Below are positions 19,513 through 31,200 of a stretch of DNA of 48,979 nt, one piece after another (within the stretch, counting starts at the first letter, position 1; every line of letters starts with the position of its first letter). Position numbers and translations under genes: made by a program. The stretch comes from a virus, in IMG/VR virus record IMGVR_UViG_3300002228_000021, positions 1 through 48,979 of that record, one strand, 5' to 3'. The notes under the pieces are model-generated. The model was not told the DNA's origin, made no database searches, and worked only from the letters and a program-made list of their open reading frames with translations.

Positions 19513-22500
19513 ATGGCAAGGCAAATTGTTGATATTGGCGTAGAGGGTAATGACGGTACTGGTGATGCAATCCGCGAATCGTTCCGCAAAACTAATGAGA
19601 ACTTCCAGGAACTGTACGCAGCATTTGGTATCGAAGGTACGCTCACATTTGAGAGCCTAAGCGACACTCCAGAAAACTACGACGACGCTGAGAACAAGGT
19701 CGCAGTAGTCAATTCTACTGGTGATGCTATAGTTTTCAGAGAGCTAGTATCTAACGGTTTCCTTACTGATGATGCGGACGACGACACGGTGCGTTTTGAC
19801 TTCACGTCAGAAGGCAAGATCGTCGTCACCACACGTAACTCCAAGCTGGTACAAGACACTTCACCTGTCGCAGGCGGTCCTCTAAACGCAGCAGGATTTG
19901 CCATCGGCAACGTTGGAACAGATCCAGCTGATGCGACTGCTTTCGTGACCAAGCACGGCGGCACTTTTGAAGTCCAGGACATGGTTCCGGACATCAAGTA
20001 CGCAGATGAGAATTATACCGCTCGTGGCAATCCAGGCGAATACGTCAACACACGAGACGAGCCATTGGATGCTACGGAATACACCCTGACGATTTCTAGC
20101 TATTCTAGCGGTAACGCTGTCGTCACAGGACATGGGTTGACCCGTGCGTCGACTGGTGGCGCTTATACCTACACCAGCACTGGCGCCGCAGCAACAAACT
20201 TGACCTCTGGAAACACCTATTACATCAGGCGTTCCAACACCAATCAGATCTCGCTATATCCGAGCGCATCAGACGCTCGTTCCAACACCAACAAGATCAC
20301 AGCATCTGGTGGTTCAGGTACGCAGACCCTGGTTAACAACAATTACGATTCAGACCTCATGGGTTACTGGATGGACACAGAAGCTCTTCCAAGGAAGAGC
20401 TCAGTCCGTAGGCAGGGCGATCGCATGGATGGTCCACTTTACCTAGAAGATCATCCAGGTGAACTAGAGGGCGTAGTAGGAGCAGGTGGTCTCGAAGACT
20501 ACAAGGCCGCTACCAAGTATTACGTCGACCAGAACAGCTATTTCTCTCCAACGAACCTATTCGTCACTACGCAAGGTGACGACATCCAGGATGGCACTCC
20601 TATCGCTACGCAAGGTCGTTCGAACCGTGCATCGTTTAGGTCCATCAATCGCGCTTGCCAGAAAGCAGAAGAGATAATGATGTCGGCTCCGATCGAGCCG
20701 GGTCCATACATGCAGACGATCGTCTATGATGATGCTACAGGCAACTCACTAACGACAGGAGTTGGTATCAAATCTCCTGTCGCAGGACGTGATGCCGTAC
20801 AGAACTTGATCTCATACAACCGTGATTTCATCATCGAAGAAACGATCTTCTATATCAACATCAACTATCCAAACTTCACATACGATGAGACGCTTTACCG
20901 ACGTGACGTCGGATTGATCCTAGACGCCGTTGTGCTTGACGTGCTGTCAGGCAACAACGCTAACTATCTGTCGCGTGCAGCAGGTTTGCGCTACTACAGC
21001 AACCCTAGTGCGCAGCGTGCTATCACAGAGCAAGCAACAGAGACTCTCGCTGCTATAGCCTACGTTAAAACGCTTGTAAGCGACGTTCTACAGAACAATG
21101 CTATCACTACTTTGCAGACAGGTGATGGACTCATCACGCAGACCATCGATCTCGGCGAGGTCGTTGACGGGACCTCACTATCGGCCGTCGCAGCTAAATT
21201 TGACATCATCACTGACATCATCACCGATGGTCCTCTAGAGGCTCCGAACGTAGTTGACGGCTCTCTTTATCAGCTGTCATTCACCAACGGTGGAATCGGA
21301 TATGTCGACCAGGGTGCTGAGAACCAAGTTGACTTGCTTCCGGGCAAGATCATCCGAGGACGATCCTCGGGTGCTCTTGGTATCATCGTTGAGTACCGCC
21401 GAGAAGATGACCCAACTACTTCGACCCCGGCAGGAAACGACCAGCTAGATGTCATCCTAACAGAACCAGTTGAGTTCGAAGTAGGTGAAGAACTAGAATA
21501 CGGTAATCGCGTTCGTGAAGAGCAGATCAGCATACGTGTTGAATCTGGTATCTATTATGAAGACTTCCCGATCAAGGTTCCGGAAAATGTATCCATCAAG
21601 GGTGACGAATTTAGGCGAGTCATCGTCCGTCCTGCAGATCGCATATCACAATCTCGTTGGGCTAACACATACTTCTACCGTGATCTTGAGTTTGACGGCC
21701 TGACGGGTGACTCAAGCTCAGTTACAGGCATCCCAGATACTAACCTACCGACCGCAGGTGTCGCTTACATCAATCCACTCACCGGCGAGCAGGATGGTTG
21801 GTTCGGACACCACTACCTATACGATCCGACTACGGACGTCAATGTCTCCAACTTCGGTAATTCCAATAGCGGTGGTTACGAAGACGCGGCAGAGCTACTA
21901 AACCGCAACCGTGCATTCATCGCAGAAGAGATCGTTGAGTACATCGACGCTACCTATCCGGCATTGACTTACAACAAGGAAGTTTGCCGCAGAGACGTTG
22001 GATTGATCGTTGACGCGATCGTATCCGATCTCATCAATGGTGGCCGCGTGCAGACATTGCGTGCTCAGGGTGCTTATTTCTACCAGACGGCTGCAGCGGT
22101 GCTCGCAATACAAGCAACAGAAACAGCGGCAGGAATCAATTACATCAAGACGGTCGCAGCCAGCGTGATAGCAAACACTGCCTTTGGCGCGAAGCTTGGC
22201 TCGGTCGACCAGGTGATTGATACTGACTTTACGGCAGAATCAGGATCCGACACACAAGTCAACGCTCTCGTTAACCTTGTCGCATATGCGTTCGATCCGA
22301 GTTACAATCCACCGAGACATAACCGTGAACTAGACTGCTTCATGATGGGAGATGCGACCATCATCCGTAACCTCACAGTGCAAGGACACGGAGGTTTCAT
22401 GATGGTGCTGGATCCAGACGGGCAGGTCCTTACCAAGTCTCCGTACTGCCAGACCGGATCTTCCTTCGCGCAGAGCTTAAACAGGCAAGCGTTCCGAGGC

Positions 22501-25500
22501 GGTATGCTCGTCGACGCATTCTGTGCTAACATTCCAGTCTCAGTCACATCAAAGACGAGTGCATTCCAGATTGATGTTGAGAGTGATGCAGATACCGGAC
22601 TCTACATTAGGCGTCCGCAGGTTCCGGCACCATTCTACATCGATGGTAAGAGATTCCAGGTCAATGCAGTCATTGACTATGATCAGGCGTCAGGTACAGC
22701 AACGTTCCTCCTGGATAAGTCATCCAACGAAGGCAATGGCTTCACTGGTGTGACCAGTCTGTTGCCAACAGGTGTAGACCTTGATTCGCTTCCGGTTGAT
22801 ATCACGGTACAAACAGCAGGCAACAGGTCCATGCTTGGTAACGACTTCACCCAGATCAACGACCTCGGTTATGGTCTGGTCACGATCAACGGTGGTCTTA
22901 GCGAGATGGTCTCGCAGTTTACCTACTATTGCTGGACTGCATACTACTCCAAGAACGGTTCCGAGATACGCTCGCTCAACGGTTCTAACGCATATGGCGA
23001 ATATGGTTTGGTCGCAGAAGGTTCAGATCCAAACGAGATTCCAGATGCCGTGCAGTTGCGTGACAACATGGTCATGCCATTCAAGACATTCAAATCAGAA
23101 GTCACCTTGAAGCTGACCGGTACGGTTTCTGTCGTAGCCGGAGAGACGCTGACACAGGCTACTTCAGGTGCTACCGGCGACGTCGTCTTTGATACCGATT
23201 CAAATCAGATCTACCTTGAGAACACGGCTGGAACTTTTGATACTTCAAACCAGATAACTGGTTCAACTTCAGGTGCACTTGGTGCACCAAGTGTTCCGAC
23301 TAGTGTTTCAATAGACGCTTACAATAATGCAATCACAACGGTTTCAGTATATGCTTATGATTTTGATCATAATCCACAGAATACTGGTGAAATCGATATT
23401 CTCCATGATAGCGGTACATTGTCGCGTTATGAAGTTACAAATGTTGGACTAGTAGCCAACAGAATAGTTGGGGGCATCATTGCTCCTTCTTACACAGGTG
23501 GTTTAGGCTCAAGTGCTATCTTTAATGTTAAGAAAACAGTTGATAATGGTTATTTGGTTGATCTAAGCTCGGGTGGTACAGGTTACGTAGTATCGGATGT
23601 TCTAAGCTTTTTAGGTACTGACCTAGGTGGCGCTTCTCCGGCGAACGACTTAACTGTTACAGTTACTGAAGTTTCAGATAGTGGTGTTATATTAGATTAT
23701 ACCTCTGCTGGTACTGTTCCGACAAATACAGATACACCGAACAAAGACGGACAGGTTTACAAGCTAAACTTTACAACTGGTGACACTTCGTTTGCTGATA
23801 ACGGATTAACCGAAGCTACTGACGGTAAGATTCCAGGAACATATAGGCACAACCAGACTTTCGTCTTCACAGACGTTGCCAATCGCGAACGTTTTACCAT
23901 CCGTCCTTCGACCGCTATCGTGTTCGACTCCGAACCAGATGATATATATCGTTCTATCGCGTTTGGTGTCACGGAATCAACCGGTGAAGATCATGTCGAT
24001 GGTTCATCGACAGTCACGTTTGATGTGACTTATGACTACGTCCGAATGATCGTAAGCTCTTCAAACGCAGCACTATCAGATGTTCGCGGCGGTGGTGGCA
24101 CCATGGGTGACAGCATAGGCGATACGATCATTGCGATCGAACCGATCGCAGAAGATGCAGAAATCAACAGGATCAATTCCAATTCGTACATCTTCGGTTG
24201 GGACGGTAAGGTGCACCAGCTATCCAACTATGTGGATCGTGGAACCTATGCAACCGTTGAGATCACGGACCTTGAAGGCTCTGACATCGTCAATGCAGCA
24301 TCATCTTCAAGCGGACTCATCACTCCTGTGGTATTAGGTGGCGGACAGACTGTCACCTTACGCGCAGGACAAAAAGCGGCAGTTGATGCTACCATCACGG
24401 TCAACATCTCAACGTGTCGTGCAACAGGCCACGACTTCCTAGATATCGGCACCGGTGGCTTCAACACTTCTAACTTCCCTAACGTATTGCTTGGTTCACC
24501 ACGTGATCCGCAGCAAGCAAACGAAGTCGAAGAGCGCAATAAAGGACGTGTCTTCTATGTCTCAACGGACCAAGATGGTTTCTTCCGAGTAGGACGCTTC
24601 TTCACAGTCGACCAAGGAACGGGTAGGGTCACGTTCGCAGCAAGCATCGCACTCTCCAACCTTGATGGTATCGGATTCAAGCGCGGTGTCGTCGTTGCTG
24701 AGTTCAGCACAGATACAGCGATGAGCGAAAACGCCACGGATATCGTTCCTACCCAGAGCGCAGTCCGAGGATATGTGAACAGGCGACTCGGATTCGATCA
24801 CTCAGGCGATGCTGTCAGCAACGTCATTGGTTCAGGTGTCGTCGCAGCAGTCGGTGGACAGCTTGGCGGTGACTTAAATGCTGCATCCAACAAGATCACG
24901 AATCTAGCCGCACCAAGCACAGATTCAGATGCAGCAACCAAGGCGTATGTTGATGGTGCGATTGAAGATTACGACACGTTCGAAGAGCTACGCAACACCT
25001 ATGCGAACACGTTCGCAGAAGGTCAGATCGTTGTAGCAACCGGCAAGAAGAAGATTTATGTCAACAACGTAGCTAATGGTCCGTTCACAGCCGGCGACAA
25101 CATCACTAATGGTTCAGGCGGCACAGGTACCCTAGTTGAAGTTGAGAACGTAGCATCAGATATCGTATACGGTACGAGCGTCCTTCTCACTTACACAGTG
25201 ACCGCTGGTTCCATAAGCGATGGTGATTCGATCAGTTCAGGTATCAAGACAGCAGATGTCATCTCTGACCCACTCGATGAGATTACCAACGCAGACGTCC
25301 CGGGTACATCAGACATCTCAATCAGTATCACCCGCACATCAGGAACAGCCGAAGCAGAACTGACCATCGCAACAGGCGCGATCGTCAACGCTAACGTGAA
25401 TGCAAGTGCAGCCATCTCTCAGAGCAAGCTGTCGATGAACGCAGCTACGACACGTGCCAATGCCACTGGTATCTCGCAGGTCGACCTTGGACTTGCAAGT

Positions 25501-26730
25501 TTTGATTCTGCAACCTTTACTGCAACCAATGGATGGATTGAGATCGCAGACGGCGCGCTAGAAGTAGCAAAGATCGAAGACATCTCAAACAACCGTGTGC
25601 TTGGTAACATCAGTGGAAGCTCTGGTCCGGTAACAGAAGTTCCTGTCACGACAGGATCCGGTGTCAATAGCGTCGTGCTTACACAAGGTGATGGATCCAT
25701 ACGTGTCGAAAGCCTAAGGCTCGGCGGTAACAACACCTATGAGATCTTGAGCCTGACTGGAACGCAGCTAAACGTCAAGACTCCAGCACAAGGTGTCGTC
25801 TTCACAGCATCCGGTGCAACCGATCCAACCGCATCATTCACTGGTAACATTGAGATTGATGGGATTGGTGCAAGTGAATCCGTACTGCATGGAAATTCTT
25901 TACTAACAGGAAACAAAGGACTTGGTGCTTCTTGGATCTATTCGAGCTTCATTGAAGCACCGCAAGAAAAGGGCGCTGCATCAACCGGTATAGCAATCGG
26001 CGCTGACACCGGTGTTACGACGACCGGACAGGTTGCTATCTTGGTTGCCAACACTGTTGGTTCAACTACTCTTATGCCGTTTAAATTTGATAAGACTGGT
26101 GTGATTCCAGATGTTGATAATTCTTATAATATCGGCAGTGCATCATTTAAATATAATACGATTTACGCCAGTACGTTTAGTGGCAATGCAACCACATCGA
26201 CTACAGCTACTCAAGCAGATACATTAAAAGTTGATGGCGGTAGTTATCGAGCTGCGGCGACCGCAGCAACGGCAAATACCGTTGCTGCACGAGATGCATC
26301 TGGTAATTTGACTGCCAATGTGTTTAACGGAGTTGCAACATCGGCGCGTTATGCTGACTTGGCAGAGAAGTACATGGCAGACGAAGCATACGAGCCAGGT
26401 ACGGTCCTAGTCTTTGGTGGTGAGAATGAAGTCACTGTTGGACATAGCAAGGGTGATACAAAGGTCGCAGGTGTCGTGTCCGCGAACCCAGCACACTTGA
26501 TGAACAGCCAGCTAGAGGGCGATACGGTCGTTGCTCTTGCCCTACAAGGAAGGGTTCCGACCAAGGTACTTGGACGCATCAAGAAGGGTGATTTGATGGT
26601 GACTAGCCCAGTCAAGGGGTATGCTTGTGTTGACAATAACGCAAAGTCAGGAACGATCATTGGTAAAGCCCTAGAAAACAAGGATGATGACGGTTATGGA
26701 ATCATCGAAGTAGTCGTAGGAAGGGTATAA
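19513..26730 (+). CDS. giant tail-fibre/structural protein (2405 aa) with C-terminal chaperone-like domain
   Basis: Begins with a module shared with the next two fibre proteins (VDIGVEGNDGTGDAIRESFR, then KTNENFQELY), probably the virion attachment domain. The body is repetitive beta-strand/collagen-like fibre sequence with two copies of a helical module (residues about 433-545 and 795-901). Toward the end come fibre phrases such as LGGDLNAASNKITNLAAPST. The C-terminus (YADLAEKYMADEAYEPGTVL onward, last 130 residues) resembles the peptidase-G2/intramolecular-chaperone type fibre tips that fold or are released after trimerisation. Patches near 23.3-23.8 and 25.9-26.3 kb are AT-rich, consistent with swapped receptor-binding domains. 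Probable host-recognition fibre. Confidence 0.85.
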   Translation: MARQIVDIGVEGNDGTGDAIRESFRKTNENFQELYAAFGIEGTLTFESLSDTPENYDDAENKVAVVNSTGDAIVFRELVSNGFLTDDADDDTVRFDFTSEGKIVVTTRNSKLVQDTSPVAGGPLNAAGFAIGNVGTDPADATAFVTKHGGTFEVQDMVPDIKYADENYTARGNPGEYVNTRDEPLDATEYTLTISSYSSGNAVVTGHGLTRASTGGAYTYTSTGAAATNLTSGNTYYIRRSNTNQISLYPSASDARSNTNKITASGGSGTQTLVNNNYDSDLMGYWMDTEALPRKSSVRRQGDRMDGPLYLEDHPGELEGVVGAGGLEDYKAATKYYVDQNSYFSPTNLFVTTQGDDIQDGTPIATQGRSNRASFRSINRACQKAEEIMMSAPIEPGPYMQTIVYDDATGNSLTTGVGIKSPVAGRDAVQNLISYNRDFIIEETIFYININYPNFTYDETLYRRDVGLILDAVVLDVLSGNNANYLSRAAGLRYYSNPSAQRAITEQATETLAAIAYVKTLVSDVLQNNAITTLQTGDGLITQTIDLGEVVDGTSLSAVAAKFDIITDIITDGPLEAPNVVDGSLYQLSFTNGGIGYVDQGAENQVDLLPGKIIRGRSSGALGIIVEYRREDDPTTSTPAGNDQLDVILTEPVEFEVGEELEYGNRVREEQISIRVESGIYYEDFPIKVPENVSIKGDEFRRVIVRPADRISQSRWANTYFYRDLEFDGLTGDSSSVTGIPDTNLPTAGVAYINPLTGEQDGWFGHHYLYDPTTDVNVSNFGNSNSGGYEDAAELLNRNRAFIAEEIVEYIDATYPALTYNKEVCRRDVGLIVDAIVSDLINGGRVQTLRAQGAYFYQTAAAVLAIQATETAAGINYIKTVAASVIANTAFGAKLGSVDQVIDTDFTAESGSDTQVNALVNLVAYAFDPSYNPPRHNRELDCFMMGDATIIRNLTVQGHGGFMMVLDPDGQVLTKSPYCQTGSSFAQSLNRQAFRGGMLVDAFCANIPVSVTSKTSAFQIDVESDADTGLYIRRPQVPAPFYIDGKRFQVNAVIDYDQASGTATFLLDKSSNEGNGFTGVTSLLPTGVDLDSLPVDITVQTAGNRSMLGNDFTQINDLGYGLVTINGGLSEMVSQFTYYCWTAYYSKNGSEIRSLNGSNAYGEYGLVAEGSDPNEIPDAVQLRDNMVMPFKTFKSEVTLKLTGTVSVVAGETLTQATSGATGDVVFDTDSNQIYLENTAGTFDTSNQITGSTSGALGAPSVPTSVSIDAYNNAITTVSVYAYDFDHNPQNTGEIDILHDSGTLSRYEVTNVGLVANRIVGGIIAPSYTGGLGSSAIFNVKKTVDNGYLVDLSSGGTGYVVSDVLSFLGTDLGGASPANDLTVTVTEVSDSGVILDYTSAGTVPTNTDTPNKDGQVYKLNFTTGDTSFADNGLTEATDGKIPGTYRHNQTFVFTDVANRERFTIRPSTAIVFDSEPDDIYRSIAFGVTESTGEDHVDGSSTVTFDVTYDYVRMIVSSSNAALSDVRGGGGTMGDSIGDTIIAIEPIAEDAEINRINSNSYIFGWDGKVHQLSNYVDRGTYATVEITDLEGSDIVNAASSSSGLITPVVLGGGQTVTLRAGQKAAVDATITVNISTCRATGHDFLDIGTGGFNTSNFPNVLLGSPRDPQQANEVEERNKGRVFYVSTDQDGFFRVGRFFTVDQGTGRVTFAASIALSNLDGIGFKRGVVVAEFSTDTAMSENATDIVPTQSAVRGYVNRRLGFDHSGDAVSNVIGSGVVAAVGGQLGGDLNAASNKITNLAAPSTDSDAATKAYVDGAIEDYDTFEELRNTYANTFAEGQIVVATGKKKIYVNNVANGPFTAGDNITNGSGGTGTLVEVENVASDIVYGTSVLLTYTVTAGSISDGDSISSGIKTADVISDPLDEITNADVPGTSDISISITRTSGTAEAELTIATGAIVNANVNASAAISQSKLSMNAATTRANATGISQVDLGLASFDSATFTATNGWIEIADGALEVAKIEDISNNRVLGNISGSSGPVTEVPVTTGSGVNSVVLTQGDGSIRVESLRLGGNNTYEILSLTGTQLNVKTPAQGVVFTASGATDPTASFTGNIEIDGIGASESVLHGNSLLTGNKGLGASWIYSSFIEAPQEKGAASTGIAIGADTGVTTTGQVAILVANTVGSTTLMPFKFDKTGVIPDVDNSYNIGSASFKYNTIYASTFSGNATTSTTATQADTLKVDGGSYRAAATAATANTVAARDASGNLTANVFNGVATSARYADLAEKYMADEAYEPGTVLVFGGENEVTVGHSKGDTKVAGVVSANPAHLMNSQLEGDTVVALALQGRVPTKVLGRIKKGDLMVTSPVKGYACVDNNAKSGTIIGKALENKDDDGYGIIEVVVGRV
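20809..22215 (+). repeat. internal duplication in the giant fibre gene (copies 20809-21146 and 21895-22215)
   Basis: Both copies encode a helical module: NRDFIIEETIFYI / RRDVGLILDAVVLDVLSG / EQATETLAAIAYVKTLV in copy 1, and NRAFIAEEIVEYI / RRDVGLIVDAIVSDLINGG / IQATETAAGINYIKTV in copy 2. DNA has diverged, so the duplication is old. Confidence 0.75.
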
Positions 26731-27518
26731 TGGCACAGCAAACCATCAACATCGGCAGCGCACCTAATGCAGGTGACGGTGATCAAACTAGATCGGCCTT
26801 CAGCAAGGTCAACTCAAACTTTACGGAAGTTTATAGCCGCATCGAAACTCTCGAAGAAGGGCCAGGCACAGGTGCAACCGTCGTGCAGAACATCATCGGT
26901 AACGTATATGCCGAAGATTCAACACTACTTGTCGATGCACAGAATGGACAGATAAGCTGGAACAACATCGTAAATGCTCCTGCATTCCTCACAGAAGTAG
27001 GTGACATCAACGGATCGGTATTTGCAGATGACAGCACACTACTCGTTGATGCGGTAAACGGATCCATTCCGTTTAGTGTCATAAGCGACGTACAGGTCAC
27101 CGAGGCACAGCTACTCGTCGATTTTGGCGCTGTCGTTTCTACACAGATTACGAACAACGGATTGCCAATCAACACTAGACTGACCGGCGATCTTGATGCA
27201 GATGATAATCGGCTACAAGATGTATACAGTATCACCGCCAGTGATACTGGCGCCTTCAGCATCGTTGGCCCAACCAATTCAAACATCGTTTTCAGCACAA
27301 CGACGAACGGTAGTTCTTTTGTAAACTCATTCATATCGCCCGACGGAGGGTTCAGCATTGCTGGAGGATACGCTACGTTGCAACCGCGAGGTTCGGAACC
27401 AGGCACTCCGGTCCCAGGCATGATTGCGGTGGCTGACGGATCTAGCTGGGATCCTGGATCGGTTGGAAACGAACATCTAGTAATTTACTTGAACGGCGCA
27501 TGGGTGCAAATAGCATAA
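26730..27518 (+). CDS. fibre protein paralog 2 (262 aa)
   Basis: The N-terminus INIGSAPNAGDGDQTRSAFS plus KVNSNFTEVYSRIE is a clear relative of the giant fibre's first 40 residues. The remainder is beta-rich with an internal tandem (VYAEDSTLLVDAQNGQI and VFADDSTLLVDAVNGSI) and ends in a compact domain HLVIYLNGAWVQIA. ATG overlaps the stop of the giant gene (TAATG), so translation is coupled. Likely a short fibre, or an adaptor that joins the fibre to the baseplate. Confidence 0.8.
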   Translation: MAQQTINIGSAPNAGDGDQTRSAFSKVNSNFTEVYSRIETLEEGPGTGATVVQNIIGNVYAEDSTLLVDAQNGQISWNNIVNAPAFLTEVGDINGSVFADDSTLLVDAVNGSIPFSVISDVQVTEAQLLVDFGAVVSTQITNNGLPINTRLTGDLDADDNRLQDVYSITASDTGAFSIVGPTNSNIVFSTTTNGSSFVNSFISPDGGFSIAGGYATLQPRGSEPGTPVPGMIAVADGSSWDPGSVGNEHLVIYLNGAWVQIA

Positions 27519-27521
27519 ATA
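27514..27521 (+). promoter_or_regulatory. late-type box CATAAATA
   Basis: Overlaps the stop codon of the preceding fibre gene. AAGGAGGG lies between the predicted start and ATG 27538, so this message has an ordinary leader. Confidence 0.55.
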
Positions 27522-27537
27522 TGGTAAGGAGGGCAAC

Positions 27538-28230
27538 ATGGCCGTAGAACTCATTAATCTTGGACTGATAGCTAACGATGGAACTGGTGACGATCTACGT
27601 GAAGCCTTCCGTAAAGTCAACAACAATTTCGAAGAGCTGGATCTACGCCAGCCAGAGCAGACCACCGCCTCTAACCTAGGATCTGGTGCAGGAATATTCG
27701 CACAGAAATCCGGATACGATCTGAAGTTCAAGAGCCTCGTGCAAGGTGATAACATCACCATCACATCAACCGATAACGCGCTCACGATCAGCGCAGTCGG
27801 CGGACTACAAGATTTGCTCATCAGTGCAGACGGCGGCAGCATCATACTTGCAGATGGTGATTCTCTCACCATAGCCGGTGGAACTGATATCACGACGACG
27901 ATCTCAGGCAGCACACTCACGATTGATTACACCGGTTTTGCTTCACTCGTTGAGGATACATCACCGCAACTAGGTGCTGATCTAGAAGCAGATCAAAACG
28001 ATATCACCAATGCTAACCTAATCCAAGCGAACAACTTCCAAGGTTCCTTGGACGGTCTCGTCTATGGCATTGACGTTCGAGTACTCAATTCATACTTCGA
28101 AGACTTTGACTTTGGTGAGATACTTCCAGACATCTCAAGCGCATTCGAATACATCATCCTCACACAGGATGTTGACATGGGAACGTTTGTATCACCTAAC
28201 GAACTTAACATCGATTTTGGCACCTTGTAA
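27538..28230 (+). CDS. fibre protein paralog 3 (230 aa)
   Basis: Starts with the same attachment module (INLGLIANDGTGDDLREAFR, KVNNNFEELDLRQ). A repetitive acidic beta region follows (ADGGSIILADGDSLTIAGGT; SPQLGADLEADQNDITNANL), the latter a common phrase in tail-fibre knobs. It ends in a mixed domain with FDFGEILPDISSAFEYI. Structural role by homology of the N-terminal module to its neighbours; receptor unknown. Excellent ribosome site AAGGAGGG. Confidence 0.8.
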   Translation: MAVELINLGLIANDGTGDDLREAFRKVNNNFEELDLRQPEQTTASNLGSGAGIFAQKSGYDLKFKSLVQGDNITITSTDNALTISAVGGLQDLLISADGGSIILADGDSLTIAGGTDITTTISGSTLTIDYTGFASLVEDTSPQLGADLEADQNDITNANLIQANNFQGSLDGLVYGIDVRVLNSYFEDFDFGEILPDISSAFEYIILTQDVDMGTFVSPNELNIDFGTL

Positions 28231-28236
28231 CCTCCG

Positions 28237-28244
28237 GATAAATA
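28237..28244 (+). promoter_or_regulatory. late-type box GATAAATA
   Basis: Located in the 35-nt gap before ATG 28266; CGAGGGG provides the ribosome site. Confidence 0.6.
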
Positions 28245-28265
28245 TGATATACGAGGGGATTTAGT

Positions 28266-31200
28266 ATGTCAAACATCTGGAACCTACCTTCGGGTTCGAC
28301 GCTCAGCACATTGATTGAACGTGTCACCGTATCGTTAGAGCTACCGCTCGCGAACGGAGTCGTCAATCCAACCATCGTCCGCATCAGTGGATCATTACCA
28401 CGCGGACTTCGCTTGAATGGAACCAAGATAGAAGGGACGCCATTCCAAGTAGCACGAGATGAGATCTCAACTTTCGTGCTACGATGCACGCTCCCTGATA
28501 ACTTATTTGAAGATCGTACTTTCAAGATAACGGTTGCAGGCCCAGATTCTCCGATATGGCTAACGCCAGAAGACTTGCTTCCAATCGGAAACAATGGTCT
28601 CTACTTCATCGTTGACAGCTCTCTAGTTAATTTCCAGTTACAGGCCATTGACGAAGACTTACCTGCAGGCGACGAACTAGAATACTATATCGCAGACGGC
28701 GACGGAGAACTCCCACCGGGACTATCGCTATCCGCAGATGGTCGGATAACCGGAGTGGTTGATCCAATCCTAGCACTTGATCGTGCAGCAGGATCGGGCC
28801 ACTTTGACAGCAATGGCTATGACGGGTATCCATATGACTTTGGTGTGCTATCCGCAAGCGGCTATGATAGTTTCTTTTACGATTCTGGATTCTATGATGA
28901 TGCCATTCCGACACTTTCGCCAAAGAAACTGAATCGCTTCTATGAGTTCGCAGTGACCGTAGATGATGGCGACACGACAGCAAGACGGGTATTCCGCATC
29001 TATGTAGTAGGCGATGATTTCTTGCGCGCCGACAACACGATCATACAAGCCGGAACGGGCCTCTTCACAGCAGATAATACATATGTTCGCACACCAATCT
29101 GGCTCACACCAGCAGATCTTGGATACCGGAGAGCCGATAACTACCTAACCATCTTCCTGGACACGCTTGACACCAGCACGACGGCAGGTGTGATACGTTA
29201 CACCTTGGTTCCAGAAAACGATGACGGTAGCTTGAGTAAGCTTCCACCTGGAACACAGCTAGATACGATCAGCGGAGAGATATACGGACGAGTTCCATAT
29301 CAACTAGCAGTCACGATTCCTTACAAGTTTACCGTACGGGCAACGCGATTCACAGGCGACATCAACCAAGTGGCGGTCACAGGTGTCGTATACGAAGATA
29401 CGCTGATTGGCAAGTCCACGCTCAAGATAGCCAAGCTGCCAACTGATGGCGATGACGGAGTAGACGATCTGGCTGAATTGGAAGGACGGTCCGTAAGGAT
29501 AGAAAATGAAGCTTATACCATCAGTTCAGTTAACGGAACGTTCACCGACTATGATTTGATTACCCTTTCGGATAGCTTGAGCCCTGCTTTCCCTGTCAAC
29601 TTAAACCAAGAAGCAAACAGCCCGCAGACCTACATCTTTGTGGAGACGCTTGCAGAAAGCCAGCGCGTAAGGCTACGTGGTAGCACGTTCCGGTTCACCT
29701 CAACAGAAGCATACGTGGTCAACTCGATCACACCATACACGACGTGGCGAATCAACAACTCCGATAACTCAGATGTCGAGATTGACCCTACTAACATCGG
29801 ACTTCCTGAAGTGATGGGCGAATCATTTGACGATGCAGTATTGCGCGTCTTCCCAACCGCTGTATTTGAAATCAACGATGACAATGAACTGATCCTGCGT
29901 GTCCCTTCCACTTCTGAGAATAGGAATGACACTCGCATCAAGTCCTTGTTTGCTCCTTCAGGAGTCGGAGTCACGCTAGAAGCAGGACTAATTGACTTCT
30001 ATGATCGTATTGACCTGGACGTTGGATTACAGCGCACACTAGAAGCTGGGCGTAACATTGGCATAGGAGCCTTCGAAGGCTCCTCGTTCTCAGTCGTCGT
30101 GTTCACAGGTGCAACGGACGAAACGACCCAGCCATTCAAGGACAAGACGTTCACAGTACAACTCCTTGGTGAAGTTGAATCAACCATCACTTGGCTTACG
30201 GACTCAGACCTTGGAACCATCAATGCAAACTTCTTGAGCACGTTCCGAGTACGAGCACAGACTTCTGTGCCAAATGCAAAGCTTCTCTATAGGCTCGTCA
30301 GTGGGCGCTTGCCTCCAGGATTGCAACTCGTGTTTGATGGCGAGATCATTGGAAAGGTCAAGCAGTTTGGCGAGCCTGGAGCTCTTGGACTTACAGTCTT
30401 TGATAGCGGAACGACCATTTTTGATGGTGCTGATACCAGTTTTGATCGTGAATACGAATTTACCGTTGAGGCACGAGATAGGTTCAATTTCTCTGCAACG
30501 ACTCGCACGTTCACTATCACAGTAATAGATCCAAATGATCTACTCTACAGCAACTTATATCTCAAGCCATTCTTGCCACTAACCCAACGCCAAGCATATA
30601 CCGAACTGATAGGTGATCCAGATATCTTCCCACCTGGGCTCATCTATCGTCCAAACGATCCAGCATTTGGATTGCAGAAGGATATACGTGTCTTGGCATA
30701 CGCCGGAATCGAGACCAAAGAACTCGCGAACTATGTCGCCGCTGCGGCGAAGAATCACAAGCGTCGCAAGTATCGGCTTGGAGACATCAAGACGGCTATA
30801 GCTAAAGAACCAGGTAGCAACGAGATCGTATATGAGATCGTCTATGTTGAGATCATTGATCCATATCAACCACGCTCCGGTTCTGTTAGACAGAGCTACA
30901 AGATCAAGAACAAAGACAAGATCACAGCTGACATGATGAAATATGATACACAGAAGGACGTCTTCCAAACCGACACCGGCCTTCCTGAGATGTACGTCAA
31001 TGGAGAACGTGTGACGACCGAACAACTGTATCATCGAACGATAGCCGATGACAACATCATCACGGTTGGCGATACGGATATCATAGACGAGAATGGTAAC
31101 CCGGTAACAGTCACCGCTTATACAGACCGTGAGCCGTTTAAGTTCCGTCCACGCAAGGGAGAGAACACGGTCACGGCTGATAGCGATGCAGTGAGAGTAG

